Source: Notospermus geniculatus
Taxonomy: Eukaryota; Nemertea; Pilidiophora; Heteronemertea; Lineidae
DNA: 64,000 bases
Direction of reading: 5' to 3'
Assembly (NCBI GenBank): GCA_002633025.1
Contig: NMRB01000895.1
Coordinates: 192,803-256,802, forward strand
Shown in pieces: positions 46,491 to 56,834 of the stretch (the first letter of the stretch is position 1; every line of letters begins with the position of its first letter). A program made the position numbers and the translations under genes. A model generated the notes under the pieces. The model ran no database searches. It had not been told where the DNA came from and saw nothing but the letters and a program-made list of their open reading frames with translations.

Positions 46491-46640
46491 GACAACGTCT
46501 TTATTTTGTAACATCTTTATTTGCGGTTATAACCACCCATAGAAGTGGTTATAAGGAGAAACCAATCACTCTGAAAGTTTGAGGCTGGATCCTACAGTTT
46601 GACTCTAGCCTACTCTGCACGAATTCATCTCATGAGTTCA

Positions 46641-46704
46641 TACCTTGTATTAGGTGATCAGCAGCATGTTGTTACCTTGTATTAGGTGATCAGCAGCATG
46701 TTGT
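46641..46704. repeat. Two-copy 32-bp tandem repeat
   Basis: TACCTTGTATTAGGTGATCA plus GCAGCATGTTGT, twice in succession, identical. Confidence 0.97.
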
Positions 46705-46865
46705 TATGATCTTCCGGCTGACCTGTGTTTGATCCATACCCAACAGATCAAGATTCATATCCATCAGCCCATCTTGGCACACAGCTAATCAAGTTTAACC
46801 CTCCTCCACCTAATGTAGCAAAGTTCTCTGAATCAAGACATCCAGAGAAAGGATATAAAGTCAGA

Positions 46866-47105
46866 AGCACACCACAGGCGATATCACGGGTGATCTGCTC
46901 GCAACCGAGCAAAATCAGCTTTTGACGCCAGATGAGCCGCTGTCCAGCGCAGATCTGTCGTCAAAAGAGAGGATTCCAAATCCTCTCGCCAGCGATGTTC
47001 GCCCATGTCAAATAATACCAAAGCCGATATCGCCAAGTCTGTGGTGGCTGGCAAGAAGATCAGCGGCGAGTAGTACCGCTTGCGATATCGCCTGGTGTGC
47101 TCGTG
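46866..47105. mobile_element. Inverted-repeat element (AGCACACCASRGGCGATATC family)
   Basis: AGCACACCACAGGCGATATC at the left; CGATATCGCCTGGTGTGCT at the right. A longer relative is at 62656-63070. Confidence 0.8.
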
Positions 47106-47108
47106 GCT

Positions 47109-47622
47109 TTACCGATTGTTAAGCCAAGCCAGGCAATGCATCGCACTTGCGACTGGAAACAACTGATCTGCACAGTCGCTGGTGTCGATGTATGCACTGC
47201 GCGCACATCGCAAATTCAGCAACTCGGTAAAACTAGCAGGATCCAATCAGTCGTCATGTCCTGACCACGTACATGTACATGTACATCGCACTCGCGACTG
47301 GCAGCAACTCAGGTAACATCCGGGGCATTCACTTGAGACTCGACGAGAATAGGTTTCGTTCAAACTGGCACTGATGAGTCGCAAGCCTGCATACATCGCG
47401 GCGACTGAACAAAACTGGGTACATTACTAGTCGCTAGAAAGTTGAACATGTGCAACTCACGGTGACTGGCAAAATCTCAGTTCCAGCGAGTCGCAAGGGC
47501 GCGTACATCCACCATTTCTGGCAACTGATCAGTCGCCTCCAGTTCCAGGTAGATCCTCCCAGTCGCCAGAGCTCAGTGGCGACAAGTTGTCTCCAGTCGC
47601 AAGTGTGATGTACACTAGGCTT
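47109..47622. mobile_element. Palindromic element, 'TTGCGACTGGA' family, copy 2 (inverted)
   Basis: GCATCGCACTTGCGACTGG at the left; TCCAGTCGCAAGTGTGATG at the right. Reverse orientation relative to 4431-4895, with the same internal words (CTGATCAGTCGCC). Confidence 0.85.
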
Positions 47623-48137
47623 TAGGAGCGTACCTACTCAAGAATTCAAACTTACATGTGGAGAAGCACCTTAGTTTCCGATCATATGGAAGGGCCGACA
47701 TATCAATCATCTCAAACAGAGCCACTCAGCTTATGAATGCAATTAGCGTCTTACTCAAGTTTTGCCGTGATATAATTTTAGTCAATCTTGTCTCCACAAC
47801 GGCCATAAACTGTAAAAATATATCGCTAGTTATGGATTCATAAGACGTCCGCTAAGCCGCTATTTATTTCACCAACGCTAGAATTTTGACAAGTTTCAAT
47901 GAAAATCAGGATGTGTGGCGGCAGTATCATTCAATAATCAATATTAAATGTTGTCTGTGCGTCTCTAGTAGTGTTGCCGCGATTTTTCACTAATCTGGTT
48001 ATGACTGGTCATATCCATGTTTTATTGTTCCCGATGTCAGATTGCTTTATCATTAAGTCAAATGATTTTCTTATGACATCATTTAGGAAGGCGAGTGAGA
48101 CAGCATTTCTTGGCATTCTGGACTGATTCATGCCTTT
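47623..48137. other. Non-coding stretch, nothing recognised
   Basis: No exon or repeat identified. Confidence 0.4.
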
Positions 48138-48211
48138 TAACCACTTAAGTGCCGGCGTTCCCGGTGTACCAAGACAGTGCGTCATGACACAGAATGCGAA
48201 AGATTTACGTA

Positions 48212-48486
48212 CAGTGTACTTTGCACAATTGACCTACCTTTATCCGCGTACCTTTCGTGGTCACGCGAACGGTACGCTTCAATTCATTGCGTCTGTTACA
48301 GTATGTCACGCGCCTCTTGTGCGTGATGTACGCGCACCATGACGAATGACGTTACGTCTTCACTGCGTGCCTTCCACGGTGGCGTGCAATGTCTGCGGAA
48401 GATACGACGATGGTACACGCATGACGCTGCATGTGGTATGCGGATCGGATACGTCACGGAAAGGAGGTCAATTGTGCAACGTACTG
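48212..48486. mobile_element. TA-flanked MITE (family Y)
   Basis: CAGTGTACTTTGCACAATTG at the left, CAATTGTGCAACGTACTG at the right, TA on each side. Confidence 0.9.
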
Positions 48487-48689
48487 TAACGAGTGACGTT
48501 ATGATAGTAGTTTCAAGTGAAATCCCATTACGCCATACGTTGTGGCAATGACGTCATCGCCCCGATCTACCAGGACTTGCACCCTATATGATAATGCCAA
48601 AGTCCTGCTGGTGTGAAAGAAAAGAATGTCCCTAGGAATAAATGTCCGTAAACAAAAGATCTGGTGATTGATTTCTAAAATCATGGATC

Positions 48690-48894
48690 TTAAAGGAGCA
48701 CGGCATTGGCTCTCTAATGCGTTATTTGACTGCCGACATAGAGGGAGCCACCTAGCGGCAGCAGCACGAACTACAAAAATGCGTTGCAAAATGTACGCAG
48801 TGAATCGGGTCAATTCGCTGACAACGTAGTGAGTCCCTGGGTTGGAGAGTGGCACCGGCTGTCGAGAAAAAGTGGCAATACCGTAGTCCTTTAA
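48690..48894. mobile_element. TTAA-ended element (family T), uninterrupted copy
   Basis: TTAAAGGAGCACGGCATTGG to ATACCGTAGTCCTTTAA, 205 bp with TTAA at both ends. Internal GACTGCCGACATAGAGGGAG matches the copies at 6206 and 15962. Confidence 0.9.
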
Positions 48895-48972
48895 TCCGAC
48901 ATGGAAGAATAGAACCGGACATTTCTTACAGGGGACATTCTTTACTGTTACACCGGCATTGAAATGGTTACC

Positions 48973-49423
48973 TTTGGAAAAACAGATTCTAGTCTTGCAG
49001 TTCATATAGATATAGTTTTCATTATAGTGTCAGTGATACCCCCCCCCCCCTCCCCCGGGGTCAGGGCAGGGGAGGGGCTCGACTTCATTAACCATAAGGG
49101 GACCATAACTCATATGTGTTACTTACTTGTATAACTGCAAAATACTTCATGTCAGCGTTTATAACCATCTATTCACGGTGTTATCAGCTGTTCGTATTTA
49201 ACAAGTAATAATCTCATGGACATAACGCATATTTTGGGATAATTAACCCAAATGTATTTGTATAATAAGTTAATGTGGAATAACCCATGCTTCACTTGCG
49301 ATAACAAGCATATCGTTTGAAAAACATATTCTACTTTCAAATCTTTTTTCTTTTGCAAATATTCAATTTCAAATTCCAAATTTGCCTAAAAAATCTCTAA
49401 TTCTCGGTGTCTGTGTTTTGCAG
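48973..49423. other. Intron end before the zinc-finger exon
   Basis: A C run at 49038-49049 and otherwise AT-rich sequence. The acceptor is GTGTCTGTGTTTTGCAG at 49407-49423. Confidence 0.6.
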
Positions 49424-49594
49424 TTACACATGAGAAGTCCAAACACCCTGCACCTCCATCCACCCAATCAGGCACAACTGTCAATTCGTCCATTTTCGTC
49501 AGCGACGACCCATTTTTCAAGCACAAGTGTCGGTTCTGTTACAAGGTGTTTGGTAGTGACAGCGCACTTCAGATTCATATTCGGTCGCACACAG
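49424..49594 (+). CDS. Spalt/SALL-family exon: first finger of the SALL zinc-finger pair
   Basis: A 171-nt internal exon between an acceptor (TTTTGCAG) and a donor (GTATGA). It completes a split codon from the exon ending at 33035 and ends one base into the next codon, so it is symmetric phase 1-1. About 30 residues of Ser/Pro/Thr-rich linker lead into [20 protein letters not shown], followed by [10 protein letters not shown]. That is one C2H2 finger: Cys codons at 49528 and 49537, His codons at 49576 and 49588, spacing C-X2-C-X12-H-X3-H. The phrase [20 protein letters not shown] across this exon and the next is diagnostic of the SALL DNA-binding finger pair. The protein binds AT-rich DNA in the nucleus and usually acts as a repressor. 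The intron falls inside the TGERP linker between the two fingers of a pair. Confidence 0.97.
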
Positions 49595-49709
49595 GTATGA
49601 ATATTACACTTTCTCAATGTTGATGTGTTTCATAATTTTGTTAATTTATCCAAAATCTAAATCAGGTTTGATCAATCTGTAACTATTGCTTGGATGCTTG
49701 GTTGTTGTT

Positions 49710-50333
49710 GTAAATCATGAAAATCTACACTTGAATTCCAAGATGGCTGACTGGCGGCCATCTTTGTTCTCTCAAGTGTAAATCATGAAAATCTACACTT
49801 GACTACCAAGATGGCTGACTGGCAGCCATCTTTGTTCTCTCAAGTGTAAATCACGAAAATCTACACTTGACTACCAAGATGGCTGACTGGCAGCCATCTT
49901 TGTTCTCTCAAGTGTAAATCATGAAAATCTACACTTGACTACCAAGATGGCTGTCTGGCGGCCATCTTTGTTCTCTCAAGTGTAAATCATGAAAATCTAC
50001 AATTGACTACTAAGATGGCTGACTGGCGGCCATCTTTGTTCTCTCAAGTGTAAATCATGAAAATCTACAATTGACTACCAAGATGGCTGACTGGCGGCCA
50101 TCTTAATTTGTTCTCTCAAGTGTAGGCCTAAATCATGAAAATCTACACTTGACTACCAAGATGGCTGACTGGCAGCCATCTTTGTTCTCTCAAGTGTAAA
50201 TCATGAAAATCTACACTTGACGACCAAGATGGCTGTCTGGCGGCCATCTTTGTTCTCTCAAGTGTAAATCATGAAAATCTACACCTGACTACCAAGATGG
50301 CTGACTGGCGGCCATCTTTGTTCTCTCATGTTT
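49710..50333. repeat. Nine-unit 68-bp minisatellite
   Basis: Unit: GTAAATCATGAAAATCTACA, CTTGACTACCAAGATGGCTG, ACTGGCGGCCATCTTTGTTC, TCTCAAGT. Nine units with few changes; the seventh has small insertions (AATT and GGCCTA). Each unit contains two inverted pairs: TCAAGTGTA/TACACTTGA across the unit boundary and AAGATGGC/GCCATCTT inside. The array starts 115 bases after the zinc-finger exon donor. Confidence 0.97.
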
Positions 50334-50504
50334 CCCCAATAGGTTTTTGGGAGGATTTCCAATAATTTGTCCAAAATTTCAAATGAAATTACGATCATAT
50401 TTAGTTGTAAAAGGCGATAACACTAAGTCAGTACTCACTAGGAAGCAACTGCCGTGGACATTGAACAATTCTATTACGTAATTTTGCAAGTAGTCATCCT
50501 TCAA

Positions 50505-50855
50505 ATGGGAGCGGCGTGGTCTAGTGGTTAGTGAGACGGACTCCTGATCAGATGGTCCAGGGTTCGATTCCCAGTCGTGACCAAGAAAAAAACACACTCG
50601 CTTGTGACCGTGAGCAAGTCACTTTGCCTCACTTGCTTCACCCCACCCAGGTGTAAAAGAGGTACCTGGCTGGTAGTGATGGTCTATGTGAATGATAGTC
50701 CAAGAGCGCTGAAATTGGGTGCCGGGACTGTAATACTCCCCGGGGAGTGGAGAAATGAACTGGAATGAACAGCTGGACCTATAGCTTGGGTAATAATAAT
50801 GTAAAGCACATTGAGCAGTCCAACTGGAAATGTACTACACGTATATAAGAACGGC
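50505..50855 (+). mobile_element. tRNA-derived SINE, full-length type
   Basis: GGAGCGGCGTGGTCTAGTGG (box A) and AGGGTTCGATTCCCAG (box B), body GAGCAAGTCACTTTGCCTCA, tail TAAAGCACATTGAGCAG. Same family and orientation as 26180-26511. Confidence 0.9.
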
Positions 50856-51539
50856 ATTATGTTATAAATGTTGCATACTGCTGCAGTTTGCCAATGAAAT
50901 GACTTGAGATGTGACCAGCAACCAGTGATGTTCGACATCTTTTAGCTCCTCCTGGTGGGCATTTCACGCCGCTTCGTTAATTCACAATTTCAAATTCAAA
51001 CATCGAAAACAAGATATTTCAATTTCGATGCATTAGAATTATCTGAAATGAGGCATCTTCTATAATTAAAATCCCTTTGAAGGTTCAGTTTCAATTTTCC
51101 GTCGTCTTTGATCTCGGATCTCCCGTGCATTGTTCATCCCACATCCGAATGTGTCAATGCGTCACGAAGTTAACCTGACGATCCCAGGTATTGTCCATGC
51201 AACTAATGCCCTTTGACCCCGGGGAATATAGCGAGACGCCTTAATTAATGATCGCGGTCCGTAATAAGGATCATTCAAGTAACTATTCATCGACTCGTCC
51301 TTGTTGGCGAAGACACACTGCGGGTGGAAAGTGATTTTTTTAATAACAGCAATTTTTTCAAGAAATTACTCGAGTTGAAAGTTGCCGGAGGTCAACTTCT
51401 TCTTAAACTTGTGAGTTTCACCACAGGCGGCGCAAGTGTCATTTACTTGATCTCCACAAGTCACAATGCGGATTAAAATCTCCCGATTGAAATCAAGTTG
51501 ATATAATTACCTTCCTTGGGTCAATATTCAATGATATAG
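50856..51539. other. Apparently unique non-coding sequence
   Basis: No repeat ends or exon signals. Nothing specific seen. Confidence 0.35.
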
Positions 51540-51985
51540 CCGTGGTTACACCTATCTAAAATCCCCGTGCTTTTTGAGACACGGGGTTTTTCCGAATCAG
51601 ATGACACGGCGAGCGGTTACACTACTAAAAGTGCGATTGGTAATAAGTTCCGTATCCCGGCGATAGGGGCACTGCGTGTAGGCAACTCTCTGTCATCGAG
51701 TGGCTACTGGAGGCGTGAAATATCCTATACGCAGGCGCATGACTCATTGATTTGCATCGCCGTCTGTCGCCGGGTGCTTGGAACTACAAATAAGCACGGG
51801 GATTTCGCGGTTACACTACATAGAAATCCCCGTGTCTAAATAGCCCCGGCGTTGCCCCTTCGAGATCGCTGGGGCTAATAAGCACGGGGATTTCAGACAC
51901 GGGTCTATTTAGACTCGGCGATTTATAGGTGTAACCGCAAAATCCCCGGGGAAAGCACGGGGATTTATGTAGTGTAACCACAGCT
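51540..51985. mobile_element. Inverted-repeat element (GTGGTTACACC / ATCCCCGTGC words) running into the gap
   Basis: CGTGGTTACACCTATCTAAA at the left; TTATGTAGTGTAACCACAG just before the N run. AATCCCCGTGCTT and its inverse occur many times. Confidence 0.8.
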
Positions 51986-52365
51986 NNNNNNNNNNNNNNN
52001 NNNNNNNNNNNNNNNNNNNNNNNNNNNNNNNNNNNNNNNNNNNNNNNNNNNNNNNNNNNNNNNNNNNNNNNNNNNNNNNNNNNNNNNNNNNNNNNNNNNN
52101 NNNNNNNNNNNNNNNNNNNNNNNNNNNNNNNNNNNNNNNNNNNNNNNNNNNNNNNNNNNNNNNNNNNNNNNNNNNNNNNNNNNNNNNNNNNNNNNNNNNN
52201 NNNNNNNNNNNNNNNNNNNNNNNNNNNNNNNNNNNNNNNNNNNNNNNNNNNNNNNNNNNNNNNNNNNNNNNNNNNNNNNNNNNNNNNNNNNNNNNNNNNN
52301 NNNNNNNNNNNNNNNNNNNNNNNNNNNNNNNNNNNNNNNNNNNNNNNNNNNNNNNNNNNNNNNNN
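51986..52365. other. Assembly gap (380 N)
   Basis: Uninterrupted N. Open frames drawn across it are meaningless. The size is probably estimated, and an exon could be hidden. Confidence 1.
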
Positions 52366-52982
52366 TATTGAAAATCCATTGAACCTATTTTCGTGGCGGT
52401 GAACGCGTGTCATTTTTCACCGTGCCACGGTTTTTGGTGTGAACGAGCCTTATATTGACTCGGAGTCGACTGATGAACTTTCTTTTCTGGCTGTTTTGAT
52501 ATGGCTGGAAAATATTTTGTCCCTCTTGAAATCAAAGACCCACACCAGTTCCTGAAAATTCTTCCTCTCCAGAAATTAAAAGGGATGACCTTGTATCGTC
52601 CTCAGGTCAACGAGTTAATCTGCGTGATTAGCCTCACTTCAGAGATAACCAATCATATTAAGGCATCTTTGTGCGTGTCAAGATGTCGCGACGAGAAAAT
52701 GGCCAGCGTGCTAATGGATGTTATAACCATGATAATGATTTGATCCGCTGGATGTACGATTTTCTTATGAATTCACTGAAACTGGACTTACAAAGGTGTC
52801 ACATTTATCAAAGGATTTCCTCCACCGGATCGGTGGCTGTTGAATCAAATGCAGACACACCCCCTGACCAGAGTTGTTCCCAAAGTGCTGGTGTGGGTTG
52901 AGGACCGCAGTTAAGTTATTGACAGTTGGTTGATCATCTTTTGTGCATGGCAAAGTAATTGGGAGATTCCTAGTCAAGGGTG
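52366..52982. other. Non-coding after the gap
   Basis: 52366-52450 (GTGGCGGTGAACGCGTGTC ... GTGTGAACGAGCCTTA) looks like the right end of an element cut by the gap. The ATG at 52683 opens MSRRENGQR, discussed and rejected as the SALL N-terminus. No gene called. Confidence 0.4.
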
Positions 52983-53349
52983 TAAAGGCCAATTTACACG
53001 ATACGATTTTTACATCTGATTGCCGGATCCCACGTGATCTTACATCCAAATCGGTTCGTGTAAACTGCACAAACGACAAAATTTTATGGCCTTTGCGACA
53101 TCGGATGCACAAGACGGACGTTCTATTTTCTTCCGATGTGGGACGAAGGACGCATGAACTCGGCCAATCAGGTGGCTGCATTGGAGGTCATACTTGGCGC
53201 GCTTGATGAAGAAAGAGTCTGTCCATATTGACGAATGAATAAACTGGAACATGTACCGGTATACAGAATTTCTGATCTGACAGAATCATATGACAAAATT
53301 GCGTCCGTCTTGGACGTGTGTCCAAATCGAATCGTGTAAATTGGCCTTA
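52983..53349. mobile_element. Inverted-repeat element (AAGGCCAATTTACACGA ends)
   Basis: AAAGGCCAATTTACACGATA at the left; TCGTGTAAATTGGCCTTA at the right; ACATCCGATGT words inside. About 367 bp. Confidence 0.85.
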
Positions 53350-55267
53350 AGATGCTGATTGTGTAGAGACCCCTTCATGCTGATTACATGTCACGAAGAC
53401 CCATTCATGCTTCAGAACAGTTGACCTCAACAAATTGTTCAGGGCATGCAGGGAACACTGGATTTCCAGAAGAAGTTTTCTGTGTCAAACATATTGTCGC
53501 AGACTGCACTGGGGATCGAACCCGGATCTTTTGGGGAGTATTACAACCAACTTGGGTTGGTAGAAAAAAAGTGGGGATGAGGTAGAAACGATGGTCTCTT
53601 GTGTCCTTGTCCAAGAGACAGTGGGAGTGTGTCCACCTTGTAGAAGAGTTCTTAATTACTCATGAAAGTGTCCCAACAGAGAGACAAGTTAAGAAGACAA
53701 ATGAAGGTGAATGTGTCCAATCTTGGAGACGAACAATACTGGATCTAATGACCTCATCCAGACTATAATGCCACGGATTGAATTTATGGGACGGGACTAA
53801 ATGAAGATATATCATCGCATGGACGGGCAATATTCAGACTGAGGCTGTGAAGAGTGGTGTTGGGTCGGCGATATTTTTATGGGGATTGGGTGGTGATGTG
53901 AGTACTTATGGAAGCTTGTGAAAGGGTAGTTCAGACTGAAGAAAAATCCTTTCAAGTTCTCTTGTTTTGAGTGACTTTTCTGGGATGAAGTTTTTGCAAA
54001 TGATTTTTAAGGAAATTTCAACAAGCCAGTCCCCCCTCGCTTTAGCCCTAGCTGTTCTATGACATTGTCTCTCCTCTCCCCTCCCCTCCCCCGCTGTAGC
54101 CCTGCACTGTGACGTTTTCTCCCCTTCTCTCCTGCCGGCTGTAGCCCTGCTCTACGACATTTTCTCCCCTCCCCTGCTCTATGACATCCCTCCTCTCTAG
54201 CCCTGCTGCTGAAGTGTTTCCACTCTGAATTCTAAATGACTAACAGCTTTGGCCAATATTACAGTAAAATAAAGACAATGAGGAACCCGCAAACTAACGC
54301 CACGTCAATGCCACGACGTGGCGCTTGTCAGTGTATAGACCCGGAAGTCCTATTTTCTAACAGTATTTCCATTTACTTCTTGCCCCAAAATAAACCACTC
54401 TGTTCATGGTTCAATTTTCATTAAATTGCACGACCCTGTTTCATTTTCAATGTTCTCCATATATCATTGCGTTGTTTTGTCAGAAATGCCACAGGATGCC
54501 AATATTGACAACATGTTTGGGGGAATAATTCCGCGGAAAATTGTGTAGAAAAATGTACACAGATGTTTTGACTGCGTGACATCAACAGCAAAAAAGTGAC
54601 GTCGGTACGGTACGTCATTCAGGTCTTATACATGTACTTGCTGCGCTATCTATTTTTTGTCACGGGTTCCCCATTGTCAGCCAATCACAGCAAGGCTTTT
54701 GAGGTTATCTACGATTTTCACATGCCAGTTGGACAGCACTTAGAGGATTTTTTTATGAAAATACTGTAGAAAATAAGTTTTGATACTCATACCCCCGTGA
54801 TGTCATTTTGATGAATTTGAATTATTGATAGTGAAAGAAATTAAATCGCCGTAACTGATGACAGTAATCACGAACGAACACGTTCACTCGGCCGATCTTA
54901 TCACAATTACGCCGTATCGAGTTCGGATCAAAATGTTCCATTCGAACAAATGAGAAATTGACAAGTGTTAATGTCTTGATTACCCTCTGGGTTGACAGAT
55001 TAACCTGTGCATCTTCCAGCATCCCTCTAGTGGCTTTCTCGCTATCCTTGTCATTAATTCTGCATCGCGATGAAATAACTCATCTTGTAAGTTTGAAAAA
55101 TAGAATATGAATTATTAATGGCGTTGTAGTGATGCGGATGGGAGGGATGGCTTGGATCATCAGCGGGGACACACCAGATGGTCGCCTGCGTCGACGTATG
55201 TCTGATTTTATGTATAGATTGCCCATTTTCCCAAGGATTTGCATTTCCTTCACAACTGTCTGGAGTT
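53350..55267. other. Non-coding stretch with a pyrimidine-rich repeat
   Basis: 53505-53530 is a minus-strand box-B-like relic (GGGTTCGATCCCCAG). 54043-54205 is an imperfect tandem of TAGCCCTGCTCTATGACATT and CTCCCCTC segments. 54299-54328 has an ACGCCACGTC hairpin. No gene. Confidence 0.45.
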
Positions 55268-55425
55268 AAGCTGCCCATACACGTTCAATATTATTGCACA
55301 ATATGAGGACCAAAATGGGCAATATTATTGCCTATCTTTCTTCCCATCATGCCAGCTGAGCACACGTCCCTATTTTGAGCCCCATATTGTTGTGCAATAA
55401 TATTGATCGTGTATGGCCCACTTTA
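55268..55425. mobile_element. Foldback family V, copy 3
   Basis: GCCCATACACGTTCAATATT at the left; AATATTGATCGTGTATGGCC at the right. Same as 43922-44078. Confidence 0.88.
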
Positions 55426-55439
55426 TGGCGCATACACAC

Positions 55440-55655
55440 AAAAGGGGTTGTTCATTTTCATCACTTGAGGAATCTAAGTTGTGATCCTTGGGAAAACAGA
55501 AAAAGCTATATGCAGTTTTTGCAAATTGCAGGGATTATTTGTTGTGCTGTACAGAATAATCACTGCAATTTGCAGCTTGATAGCTTTCTCCATTTTCTCA
55601 AGGATCACAACTCAGATTCCTAAATTGACAAAAATGAACAGCCCCTTTGGTATAA
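55440..55655. mobile_element. Foldback element (AAAGGGGTTGTTCATTTT ends)
   Basis: AAAGGGGTTGTTCATTTTCA at the left; AAAATGAACAGCCCCTTTGG at the right, with TTGTGATCCTTGGGAAAA / TTCTCAAGGATCACAA and GCAAATTGCAG pairs inside. Confidence 0.85.
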
Positions 55656-56098
55656 TTTGCCTGGTAGAATACATACATGTTCCTGCTACACATTCCAGTA
55701 CTCAAATTCTTAAGTTCAAGTTCTGATATTCTACGTTCTAAATTCTAAGTCAAATATCTTCAACTTCCCTTTATCCAGTGACCTTTAATCTCACGCAATG
55801 AATGCATAGCCTAATATTTGCACTAAATTTAATTCCTTTTTATCATGGTTATGACCAAGTCACGAACATTTTATGACTTATTTGACGTCCTCCCTAGAAG
55901 TTAATTAATGTTGCCTATTAAGTCTTTATGCGCTCTTGATTTCATGCAGAGTATGATATTAATTAATATTTGATTAGGGAGTGTTTAATATGTCAGTTCA
56001 CTGAAAAATCACAGGTGTTCGATGGTTTTCTTCCAATTTTATTTGCCGATGAAAGGAGTTATGAACATTCAACTTGTTGTCCAGAAATTTCTGAATTA
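55656..56098. other. Non-coding AT-rich stretch
   Basis: Rich in TTAATTAAT words around 55900-55970. Nothing else seen. Confidence 0.35.
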
Positions 56099-56834
56099 CA
56101 GTACATTGCACAATTGACGTACCTTTATTTATCTGCAATCATTAGCTGAACAAGCCCACTGTGATTTTGATCCAGAAATGCCAAGACCCGTAACACCAGG
56201 TGTCCAGACACCAGAGCTGTATTTTTAGCCATACCTGGCTGTTCTGTTTATTGCCCTCCCACCATCTGTTGGATGGTGATATGGGAAACAGAGTACTATA
56301 AATAGGTAATCAGCAGCGGGGGTGAACAGGTATTGGAAAAGCCCACTAATGTATCTGGCCCTCAAGCCCACAAGAAAAATGGCTCATAAAATCATTATTT
56401 TCTGCTCGATTTGAAAAATTCGAACACATATTTGATATACCATCAAATTTAACATCCGCTGGTGACACTCACAAACACTGCACACATCTTTGTGTTGGAT
56501 TTTCTTACTTTAGTCAGAGGCATTAATCTGCCTGGATTACGTAACTTCCTCCTTATCTGTACCCCGATAGAATGCGAAATATCGGGGTATATTAGGTCTG
56601 CTGCTCAATGGGGATGTAAATGTAATGAATGTCACGTGGAAGGAAATGCTTCAGTTCATTGCGTATGGTACGGGTGGGTGACGCGTCGCCCGTCTGCGCA
56701 CCATGGACGTTACGTCTTCACTGCCTGCCTTCCATGACGGCGTGCGACGTCCGCGGAAGATACGAGGATGGTACGCCCATGAAGCTGCATGTGGTACACA
56801 GATGATGCGTGGGGCGGAAGGGAGGTCAATTGTG
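56099..56834. mobile_element. TA-flanked MITE (family Y), interrupted
   Basis: CAGTACATTGCACAATTGAC at 56099. Family interior sequence resumes at about 56640 and runs to GGAGGTCAATTGTG. About 500 bp of unrelated sequence lies between, including the hairpin TACCCCGATAG..CTATCGGGGTA-like pair at 56559-56590. The last bases of the right end are missing. Confidence 0.7.

Larger units (their letters stand above)
45234..46541. mobile_element. Foldback family X, host to three later insertions
   Basis: Ends TATGGGCGGTATAACCGC and GCGGTTATAACCACCCATA, flanked by a 6-bp repeat GAAGTG (45228-45233 and 46542-46547). The internal arms (CTACGACTAGAGATCATCAC) occur several times. It carries a Y element (45327-45603), a hAT-like element (45957-46195) and a third insert (46206-46490). 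Confidence 0.88.
48138..48972. mobile_element. R-family element with two nested insertions
   Basis: TTAACCACTTAAGTGCCGG at the left; CCGGCATTGAAATGGTTA at the right. GCAATGACGTCATCGCC and related text also occur in 39240-39780. It holds a Y element (48212-48486) and a T element (48690-48894). Confidence 0.7.
33036..49423 (+). other. Intron between the Q-rich exon and the first zinc-finger exon
   Basis: A GT (GTAAGG) to AG (TTTTGCAG) phase-1 intron of about 16.4 kb. The sequences joined on either side are in frame. No other exon with SALL features was found inside it. A second copy of the upstream exon's 3' end (34602-34707) with its own donor lies inside but has no visible acceptor. The rest is mostly transposon-derived repeats. 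Confidence 0.75.

Noticed and set aside
49710-50333. CRISPR-like array
   Set aside because: Units are contiguous without unique spacers, and the context is a eukaryotic intron. It is a minisatellite.
51811-52413. 200- and 156-codon minus-strand frames
   Set aside because: They run across 380 N and have no real sequence support.
52683-52901. ATG opening MSRRENGQR, and another MSRRPIHAS at 53388, resembling the SALL N-terminal MSRRKQ motif
   Set aside because: Both lie downstream of the first zinc-finger exon, lack the key KQ residues, and the frames end without a plausible donor. Coincidence is more likely than an internal promoter.
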